From: Beta vulgaris subsp. vulgaris
Taxonomy: Eukaryota; Streptophyta; Magnoliopsida; Caryophyllales; Amaranthaceae
Direction of reading: 5' to 3'
DNA: 64,000 bases
Assembly (NCBI RefSeq): GCF_026745355.1
Contig: NC_079205.1
Location: forward strand, 7,791,863 to 7,855,862
The translations under genes were made by a program, and so were the position numbers. The stretch's first letter is position 1. Every line of letters starts with the position of its first letter. The notes below the pieces were generated by a model, which had not been told where the DNA came from, searched no databases, and saw nothing but the letters and a program-made list of their open reading frames with translations. Below are positions 48,701-57,562 of the stretch, piece after piece.

Positions 48701-49832
48701 GTCAGACCTTTCTGAGAGAATCCTGAGCCTTCCAACCCCTAATAGTGATGCCCATGAGGACATACTCATCCCTGATTTCTGTGATTTTCATGGCTTCTCC
48801 TTGGCCAAAGCATATGATGCCCAGTTCAAGGCCCCTCTCATTAACCTTAGTTGGATCTGGAAATCGAACATGGAACCCAAACTAAAATTCTTCTTCTGGC
48901 TCCTCTGGAGGGATAGACTACCTCACAAAGCCCTCCTGGCAACCCGAAAAATCACCTCTGACGCATGCTGCCCTAGATGCCAGTTAGACCCAGAGACATC
49001 CGCCCACATTATAAGAGATTGTAGTCTGTCCGATCAGGTTTGGAAAGAGTATTTACCTCATGAGGCTGGACCTGGAGACTTTAGGGATTGGTTAAAATAC
49101 AATGTAGGTAAGGAAGAGATGTTTAGAGGTATCCTGTGGGCTGATCTTTTCCCGTACTTGTGCCACGAAATTTGGAAAGATAGGAACGAATGTAGTTTTA
49201 AGGGCACGTCACCCTCACCCCCACAAAGAATTATCTTTAAAGCCCTAAGAATGACCATTGAAAGAATTAGGGCCCTACATTGCTTACCTGCCATAATTGA
49301 GAGAGAAGTGGGGAATAGCTCTAGAACTCCGCAAATGTCAGCCAACTTTGTTATCCACGTGGATGCTTCCTTTGTGAAGCCCCTTACACCCATCGGAATA
49401 GGAGGGGTGGTTAGAGACAACCATGGGGGGTGGATTATGGGCTTCGGGAAAAACTGCTTCACCTTTGATATCTTATCCTCGGAACTATGGGCCATTCATG
49501 AGGGCCTTCTTATTGCGTCCATGTATAACTTTGACCATGCCATCATATTTTCTGATTGTAAAAATGCAGTGACGATTTTAAACAACAGTGATATCAATCC
49601 CGATAAATATATGAGTGTGATTTCTGAGTGCAGAAAGCTATGGAAGACCAGTCCGGGAGTGAAGATTGATTCTTGTAGCAGAAAGGAGAACCGGGTGGCG
49701 GATGATATTGCTAAACAAGTTCGAGGGCGTCTTCATAGAAGAAATGTAACTAGGATTTTCCCCCATCCCCCTAGTTATTGTATGACGGATCTAGTATCGG
49801 ACTGTAAATCAATGTTTAATTTAGTAATGTAA
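45766..49832 (+). pseudogene. LINE ORF2 (EN, RT, zf-RVT, RNase H) with one frameshift and one stop
   Basis: From ATG 45766 the endonuclease reads MTILFWNVRGIGRPSF, with WLVMGDFTDV and TSDHCPIL further on. Reverse transcriptase motifs include KAPGPDGFHPVFFQKTW, YRPISLCNSIYKL, LKIDLEKAYDRVEW, LRQGDPMSPYLF and catalytic FADD (about 47812). One G is missing from the run at 48317-48322; adding it would restore the GGLGI motif. A TAG at 48426-48428 follows. zf-RVT is at about 48840-49060 and RNase H at 49345-49720 (IHVDAS, SSELWAIHEG, FSDCKNAV, VADDIAKQ). With only two lesions in about 4 kb it is the youngest-looking retroelement here. Confidence 0.92.
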
Positions 49833-50113
49833 GCTGGCTTCTATTTTCACCAAAAAAAAAAAAGGCTATACATTTTTCATTTGGAACTCTTCCTATTGTG
49901 CAAATTTTGCACATTTGAAGGTTTCAAATGAGCAACAAGCAAAAAGAAAAAAAGAGACTCTTGAATCTAACATACTCACGGGCCACCCAATTATATGATA
50001 AAATACAATGCATGTATTTTATAACCATGTGAAGGGGACAAGTGTGGTGTGCCACTAGCAAGATGTTGAATATCTTTCTTTTTTAATTACATGTGATAAA
50101 ATTTGAAACTTAA

Positions 50114-50257
50114 ACCTCGTTCTTTTGCATTGAGAAATATTGAATTGAAGTGAACTGAAATTAACTAAATCGAGAGAAACGAAACTGAACCAAATTGAAA
50201 TTAACTTAACTAAACTGAATCGAACTGAATTGAAAATAAGTTCAAAAGAATAGGGCT
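50114..50257. mobile_element. Small Harbinger-like MITE
   Basis: The left side CCTCGTTCTTTTGCA and the right side TTCAAAAGAATAGGG are inverted relatives, with TTAA/TTTAA at the borders. The interior repeats AACTGAA / ACTAAACTGAA words. Exact ends are uncertain. Confidence 0.5.
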
Positions 50258-50779
50258 TTAATATACTGAGAATTTTCCAGTTGATTTGGTAACCCTGAGA
50301 TAGTGAGATGAACATATGGTTTATATCTTAGAATGGAACAAATTGCGGTAAACTGAATCTGAATCCGTGTGCTGGGTGGTTTATGGAGTCTGGAGAGGCA
50401 ACTTGATAGGGAAAGAAGTGAAGCAAGTGGAAAGAATAAATTGTGAAACGTTTCGAGCCTAGACCATCCAATGTAGACAACATTTTCTTTCTTTGGTTTG
50501 TGAATTAGGAGTACAATATACAAGCTTGGCCAACTCAGTATTAATTACTTCCTTTGAATTTTTTTGATTTTGCTGCAAACTTTGTCTTTTCGTTGTATCT
50601 AAAAGAAATGGCTCAAGTATGTAGGATAACTCAAATATGAAGAATAGTTGTAATAAAATATAATACAAGTGAATGAAAAGGAGTATATCATCTTTAAAAT
50701 ATTGCAAATGTTTGATCACTACTTTTACATCTTATCGTTATACAACCAGTTTTTAAGCCCAGTCTGTATCCCGATTATT
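50258..50779. other. Intergenic, no gene seen
   Basis: AT-rich spacer without a recognised frame, terminus or repeat. Confidence 0.4.
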
Positions 50780-51003
50780 ATATCTTTCATTTATTAATAT
50801 TTTACTTTAGAATAATTACACCAAATATCACTTGGTTTAGTGATTAAGATTTTAGTATATAAGCTTAAGATCAAGAAATCAAATCCAATGCAATGCATTT
50901 TCTCATTTTTTTTTATTGTTTGTGTATTATATGGAATAAAACACTCTAATGGAGAGTGTCATACGATATCATTCCTTATTAAGAACGCCTTTTAATATAT
51001 TAA
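50780..51003 (-). mobile_element. Helitron-like partial copy
   Basis: Diverged direct copy of the neighbouring Helitron. On the minus strand it starts TTAATATATTAAAAGGCGTT and shares ACTCTCC and the TTAATCACTAAACCAAG tRNA-like word. It lacks the terminal CCCGGG hairpin. The complete copy ends at its boundary. Confidence 0.5.
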
Positions 51004-51265
51004 CTAGTTATTAGTCCCGGGCTATGCCCCGGGTAAGAAAAAATTTCATTTATTAACATAATACTTTATGATAATAACACTAAATACAACTTAGCCTAGT
51101 GGTTAAAACTTTAGTATATGTACTTGAGGTCTTGGGATCAAATCCTATACTATGTAATTTCTTAATTTTTATTGTACACGAATTACATGAACTAAAACTC
51201 CCTAGGGAGAGCGCCACGTGGCACAGTTTCTTGTTCTCGCACGCCTTTTAATATATTTGTATAGA
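51004..51265 (-). mobile_element. Non-autonomous Helitron, 262 bp
   Basis: On the minus strand it begins TCTATACAAATATATTAAAA and ends CTAG. A GC-rich hairpin (CCCGGGGCATAGCCCGGG, 51016-51033) lies eight bases before CTAG. It is flanked by A on the 5' side and T on the 3' side. TC start, hairpin, CTRR end and insertion between A and T are the defining Helitron features. It has no Rep/Helicase. The middle contains TAGCCTAGTGGTTAA and GGGATCAAATCC, which resemble Pol III A and B boxes. Confidence 0.8.
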
Positions 51266-52380
51266 TATAAATGCATTAAAACATTCTTTTTTGGCATGTT
51301 TGTGGCATAACTTTAAAACATTAAATTCGATCAATAAAACTAAGTCTCTTTCATCCATACTTGAAATCACAAGTTTGAATCTTTACATATCTAATCTCTA
51401 AGAATTTCTTAATCAAATTCAGAGAAGAGTAAAAGTGGCATTGTGCAGGGCATAATTGGTTGCCCGCCTGTCCGGCTCGTCATCGTTGATGCTAGGACTA
51501 GTCCAAGGCACAACAAGAAGGAAGATTCCCATTTTGGCTTGCTTGGTTCTTTTTAGAGTACTTATTAGGCGCAATCCCAGTGCAAGGCCCGAAAATCAGC
51601 TCATTTTGGCTAGAACTAAGCATGTGGGCCAACCCATCGAGCACCAATCGGCCATGTATATCTCCTTTACGAATTCTTTTGATTGTTTACGAACAGCAAT
51701 TTGCTTTTATGCGTAACCAAGTTTGTTGGGTGGAGGTGTGGGGAACTCACCTTATGACTTAGAAATCACAAGTTCGAACTTCACTACTTACTTGTGTTTG
51801 GAAAGAGATATTCTCTTATATCCACCCCTACTCTTAAGCGCGTTGACCTATGTAGGTAGGTTGGCTGGCTTGAGCAAGGTGTTGGTCCAATAAGATCCCT
51901 CTTCTTACCAATGGATCCCCAGTGGGGGCCGAAAAAAATGCTTGCATATGTATTTGATAAACCTTGGAAAAGTATAAAGATTACAAATGATATCATTCTA
52001 AAATCAATTAAACTCACAAATAATTACTCTTTGTGTCCCATTTTAATCGCAAGAGTTTAATTTTTCACTTGCAAATACAAATTTTTTACCCCTAATATTT
52101 TGAATATTTTAGGAAAAAAATAGATTAAGTCAATAATTTGAAATTATAAATTGAAACGAATACAACAAAATGCTATATCCAGAAGTTTGTGTTTACATAT
52201 TAGCAAAATAAAACACATTATCAAAGTTGGGTATTTGAGTACCTTAAAAGTTAAAATATTGCGTTTAAATTGTAAGGGGAAGCATACGACAAAAAAAGTC
52301 ATTAATTTTTCTTCTTTAAAAAAAATAGGGGCCTATTTTGTTCACCTTATTTCTAAGCCATGAAGTGGCCTTTAATCAAT
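51266..52380. other. Intergenic; possible SINE and Stowaway remnants
   Basis: No gene is seen. At 51720-51800, GGGGAACTCACCTTATGACT followed by AAGTTCGAACTTC recalls a degraded tRNA-derived head. At 52026-52060, CTCTTTGTGTCCCATTTTAA recalls a Stowaway end, but the partner end was not found. Confidence 0.35.
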
Positions 52381-52393
52381 CCTAATAACCTTG

Positions 52394-52519
52394 TTTTTTT
52401 TTTTTTCTGATCCATATGAGCCACGAAGGTAGTCAAAGAAGGGGAATGGGATTCGAACCTGTAACCTATCGTTCACAGCACCTCAATCTTAACCACTAGG
52501 CCAAGATATCCTTGGTAAG
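52394..52519 (-). mobile_element. tRNA-derived SINE with target duplication
   Basis: On the minus strand it carries the A-box-like TGGCCTAGTGGTTAAG and a perfect B box GGTTCGAATCC (52459-52449). It ends in an A-run (T-run at 52394-52406 on +). A 13-bp repeat CCTAATAACCTTG (52381-52393) / CCTAATAACCATG (52520-52532) with one change flanks it. Confidence 0.85.
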
Positions 52520-52532
52520 CCTAATAACCATG

Positions 52533-55374
52533 TCGTGCCTAGCCAAACCCAACCGGCACAACAATTATCTATAGTTTTTCTTTCCAAGAAACAGTTATCT
52601 ACGGTCGTTTTGCTGAAGCTAGAAATTCATTACCTAAAAATTTGCAATTCCAAATATTTTCTATACTTGAGTTCTTCGACAACCAAGTACTGGGTAGTGA
52701 GTAGTGTCTTTTACTTTTGGGGTTGCTAAATACAGTGGCATTCAACAAATACTACCAGTCTACCACATTTTAACTTGCCCAGGCAATTTTCACACTTTCG
52801 TCAATCCCAGAGGTAGGCATGTAGTAATCACGCTTGGACCTACATTCATGGCTACATCTATTATTCATATAAGTTCTAGTCATTGGTTTCCAGTGGGTTG
52901 TAACGGGCATACCATGAATTACTTCCTAGTTTCTACTGAGGCCGCCTAATCCCAACGCAAGCACCAGGTTGATGGCAGCTTTGGGATTCATCGGCAATCT
53001 AAAATGTACGTGACTGAATCTCGGCTATGACATGGACATTCCGGGAAGGATCTAATTGCAATCACGCGAGGTAGGATGTTCGCTAGATCTGTGTTTGAAT
53101 GTTAATGAGTGTGCTATATTAAACACCTTGATAGTTGATCCTTGATTCCTATGACTTGAACCTTGATGGAAGGCGCTCTTCTTTATTAGCTGAAGCTGCA
53201 AAAGGCTACAATGGCACAACCTTGATTTAGGGGTACAGATAATAGGGTGTTTCAATTGAGTTCTAAAACTTTTTTGGACAGTTGCGAAATGCTAGCAACT
53301 ATGTAGAATAGTCGAAAGATGAGGAAGAAAAATAACCGTACAGAGAATATGGGACATCTTCAAGAAGTTTACCATTACTGAGTTGCCATACCAGTATACC
53401 ACTTTGTCCTCTCACCATTTCTTGTACGGAAATTCTTTTCTTGTACCAACGCAGCAAATTATACATACTACTCTGCTAATCCAATCAACTATATAAAACA
53501 ATCTCATTGGTAATTAATTTTAAGTTAAACTACCTGTATGTTACTTATTGAACTTAAAATCTTATTCAGACCCAACAAGTTGCATACATCTAACACAAAG
53601 CACACTGGACAAGCCCTCTCCAGTCCCTATCTTGTCGAATCAGATGGCTAGAGCAACCACTACCTCAACATCTAACACTGGACCCAAAAGTTCCGTAGGC
53701 CCACCCCTCGGCCCTGCCCTGTCTATGCACGACTGGGACTCTGTCCCACATGGTGTCTTAGTAAGTATCCCAGAGAATTCTTAGCTTGCCACCTTACCAA
53801 CACATACATAGATTATAATCCCAATAGGAATTGGTACACTCTAGATGGGAAATGAAGCCCTCATCAGATACTCCTAATGCCAAATGATATTCGTACAACA
53901 AAATCTTAAGGACTTCTCTTATTGACCAAAGATGATAAGCTAAAACAAAAACAAACGACAAATAAACAATGACTACTCCCAAATACGAGCATAAAACAAA
54001 ACAAAAATCTTTCACGAAGCCAGAAAAATTTCAGACCTCAAAGGCGACCTATTTTATATCAGCATTAAGACAGCAGCAAAATGTTTTACAAGGACCACAA
54101 GAAATTCTGAAACAGCTAAACAAGAAATTCACAGCTAATTAATACACAAATAAAATTTCAAAAAAAAGAAAAAAAGAACAATTCAGACAGAGGTAGTCCA
54201 GAGTAACAGAAGATGGCACAAAGACTTCCACACAAAACCATGCTTCAGCTCATGTTGATAGATTCCTATACCAGCTAAGCCATTTCAACATAGCAAAATA
54301 CCAAAGTGAACAATGAATTTCCTTGTTCTTGAGATAACAATCTGAACATTAGTACAAATTAACATAATGTCAGAGAATCAGAGATATAAAAAGCCCAAAG
54401 GCAGAAGATAATCATAACAAAGAAATTCTATACAAAAACAACACAATTCTTCGTCCTATCTAGTTGGAGTTGCTACTAAATCAACAAGCAATCCTCAGAT
54501 ATACTTTTTAGTTAAAATTTCGTACCTGCTACTTAAAGATAACACCATTCGATGTATCACTTCAGGCTGTCGCTGCAACGTGACAAACATCAATGTTAGA
54601 GCACAGAAGAGTAAATGGTAGTACTACAATTAGAATCCCAATTCCCAATCAATATTGTGGATTGAGCAAATTGGTCTTACAAGTTACAATAGCATGCTGC
54701 CAAATATAGAGTAAAGAATTCAATGTAGTTCAGGTTACAAAAACCTAGGCAGCAATGAAAAAACTATAGCAAAACTTCAATCAAGTTTTTGAGCAAATTA
54801 AAAATTATCAAAACCCTAAAACATGATAACAAAGAAAATCCCGCCTTGGAAAAGGATCCTAAAAACTAGTAAAAAAGTTGATACAGAATTAACAACATAA
54901 GAGCACACCTCTTGGCTCTTAGCATGAAAACAATTCCATCATCTTTTTGGAACCTAAACATTCTAAGAGGTGACTTTTTCAAGAATACATTAACTGTCAG
55001 AAAGGGCTGTGGAAAGTCTATATAAATGTAAATGTTTTCCAAACACTAAAGATGAGAAGACTCAGCTAATTTTCACCCGTTCTCAAACGAATGACTCAAA
55101 TTATTGCATAGAGAATCACTAAGCATCCATGTTACACCAAGTGGGAAACAGGGTCTACTATGGATGTACATCCAAAGGGATGGACATAGCTAATTGAGTG
55201 TGTCTTGTCATTCATTCAAGTGGCATACCTCATTCCCTCCCGTCTCCATAGAGTAAAAAACGCACTTGTAATTATATCAATATCCAGGTAACAAAGAACC
55301 TTTCAAAGAAGTAAAATCCCGTTCAATCAAATGAGATATGGGCCCAAATTCCAACAATCATAGAACTACAGCCA
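52533..55374. other. Intergenic, no clear gene
   Basis: The stretch is AT-rich with short frames. One frame (53650-53784, + strand) reads MARATTTSTSNTGPKSS and then Pro-rich text, but matches nothing I recognise. On the minus strand 54573-54527 looks like a small exon (acceptor TTGCAG, donor AG/GTACGA, open as RQPEVIHRMVLSLSS), with no partner exons found. Confidence 0.35.
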
Positions 55375-57250
55375 CATAAGAAACTAAAATGTGGAGAACT
55401 GTAGATTACTCTCAATTGCCCACACATGTGATTAGATTATTGAGATCATGTTTCCCTTGAGAGCACTGAGGTAAGGTTGTGAAGAAAGATTCATCCAAGA
55501 GAAATAATCGAAATATTGTTTCAGTGTTTCTCATAGAAAGAGGCCTCATAAGATGATAGGTAAACTATGAGGGTACACAATTCTGCTTTTGCCTAAATAG
55601 TATAATTATTTTTGCACACAGAAGTGAAAAAATTGCAGCACACGTGTATGGCATATAACATAATGTTAAAAAATGCTGTGCCCAAATCTGATTTCCTCCC
55701 AGCAGGAAACATATAAAATTAGATATCCTGTCCTCTTGGTAGTACTGAAACCTGAAGGAGAGCATCACTATTTATAGCATGCATTTAGCTTCATACGTTC
55801 ACCAGGCTTTTTGTTCAGACTACTCTAATTTCAAAGATGAAAGGGCTATTGTAGCTTGGACACAAAACCCCTATTGGCTGAATCCAACACCCAAACACCA
55901 TATCCAAGTGGACACTTGTTAGTGGTGTTAATGAGTCGGGGTGGTTCACACACTATTCGAGCTGGGCTCAGTCAAAGCTTGGCTAGAATAGGGATCAGCT
56001 CAAGAAATCAAGACATTAACAAGCCATGAGGCTCAAGCTCGAAAGCTCATGAACAGGCTCGTTGATTTTAAGACACCATGTATTTTTGTAATTTTTATTT
56101 ATTAAATGGCATTTCTATAATTTTTAAGTCAAAATATATACTTACAGGCTACAAGCATACAACTCTCAATTACTCACCTAGGACCATTCAAAAGACAAAA
56201 AAAACGGGCGATTGGGCTTAATACTTCTAGCCTGAAATTCAGTTTTCAAGGATGGAGAAAGCAAACCCTAAAGACTAGTCACTCTCTCCCTCCCCAAGTT
56301 CTCTCTCCTTTGTCGTCCCCAAATTCAACAGTAGCAATAACAGATAGCAACTATCGCTGGCAATTTTAGTCTTGAGCTTGTCCTCTCTGGCCACCATTTA
56401 GCTACTGCACTTGGAAGAAACTCAAACATAATGGAATTTCTTATCCCATTTTCTTTCTGAAATCGTTTACACTTCGCGAATTGTAATCTTGGAGTATTTT
56501 ATAGGTTTGTTAATGTCCCATATTCTACTTATCTTACACATATTTTAACTTTTTCAGTGGTTTGCAATTAATGCCAGTTTTGTTTATAATTTACAATGAG
56601 TTTTGATTGAGCAACTTTTTAGCTTTTCTCAAGCCGAGCCCGAAATTTCAAGCTTGAGCTGGGCCCAAGCTTACTCAATTGAGCCGGGCCGAGCCTGCCT
56701 CAATTCGGCTTGTTAACATTCCTTCTTGTAGCCAAGTCTGAATAACATAGGCTACATAGCATAGAACTGCAAACACAAAAGAATCTAAAATGTGAGAATT
56801 GTATATTACTCGCATTCTCCCACGCATGTGACTAGAACATTGAGATCATGTTCCTTAAGAGAACTAGGTAAGGTTGTCAAGAAGTTCAACCAGGAAAAAA
56901 ATGAAATACAATATCTCATAAAAAGAGGCCTTGTGAAATGACTAAAGAAAGAATATGAGGGTACACACTTCATCTTGCCTTGCCTTAACAGTTATAAGTG
57001 AAAAGATTGCAGCACACGTCAAAGGCAAAAGAAATAATAGTTGGAAAATGGACCTTCTCCAAATCACTGTTCTCCCGTCGAAAATATAGACACAAACCAA
57101 TTATCCTGTTTTCTTGGCAAGACAAAAATCTGAAGGAGAGCAACACTATTCGTAGCATGCATTTAGCATTATATGTTCACCAGGCAATTTGTTTATACTA
57201 CTGTAGTTTCGAACATGAAAAGGCTATTATATTTTGGACACAAGGCCACC
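55375..57250. repeat. Diverged direct duplication flanking a hAT-like insertion
   Basis: Copy A is about 55375-55870 and copy B about 56770-57250. Shared words include TGAGATCATGTT, GGTAAGGTTGT, GAGGGTACACA, AAGATTGCAGCACACGT-like text, CTGAAGGAGAGCA, TAGCATGCATTTAGC and GTTCACCAGGC, all in the same order and direction. The CTCGA-type element lies between them. Neither copy has a long open frame. Copy B lies just downstream of the stress-protein stop codon and may be part of its 3' region. Confidence 0.7.
55925..56725. mobile_element. hAT-like element, GAGCTCG-rich
   Basis: The left end TGGTGTTAATGAGTCGGG and the right end CGGCTTGTTAACATTCC are inverted relatives. Both ends are rich in GAGCTGGGCTC / GAGCCGGGC words. 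The 8-bp duplication is not clear. Its middle is AT-rich without a gene. Confidence 0.5.
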
Positions 57251-57562
57251 TAATAGTCCAGGCAACACACTGTGCTACGCATCAAAAGCAAATGCAAAAC
57301 ATGGTCTCTCAATAGTCGCTTAATGTAAACAAAAGTGTATCAACACATAGGATCTCTTTCCTTACCAACTCCCCTCCCCCCTTCCCACCACCCGAAAAAT
57401 GAAGAATTAAATATTATCATGCATTAGACTTAAAGACCTGACTAGCAGCTCATACTTGACTCATATAATCAACACTCAGGCACTGAAAAATATTTGACAC
57501 TTCAATGGAATGAAAATCAATGAACCAACTGAATTAATCATTACAGTCAACGAGATAGAAAG

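Larger units (their letters stand above)
43415..49865 (+). mobile_element. L1-type LINE with CCHC zinc-knuckle ORF1, nearly intact
   Basis: A GA-rich leader (about 43420-43475) precedes ORF1. ORF1 stops at 45759-45761 and ORF2 starts at 45766, four bases later. ORF2 ends at 49832 and is followed by a very short 3' UTR and an A-run (49851-49864). ORF1 has a DUF4283 domain and a zinc knuckle; ORF2 has endonuclease, reverse transcriptase, zf-RVT and RNase H. It is a different lineage from the RRM-bearing LINE upstream. Target duplications were not found, so the 5' limit is approximate. Confidence 0.88.

Noticed and set aside
53548..53784. Frame with MARATTTSTSNTG and Pro-rich text
   Set aside because: No family recognised, short, no splice context; not enough support for a gene.
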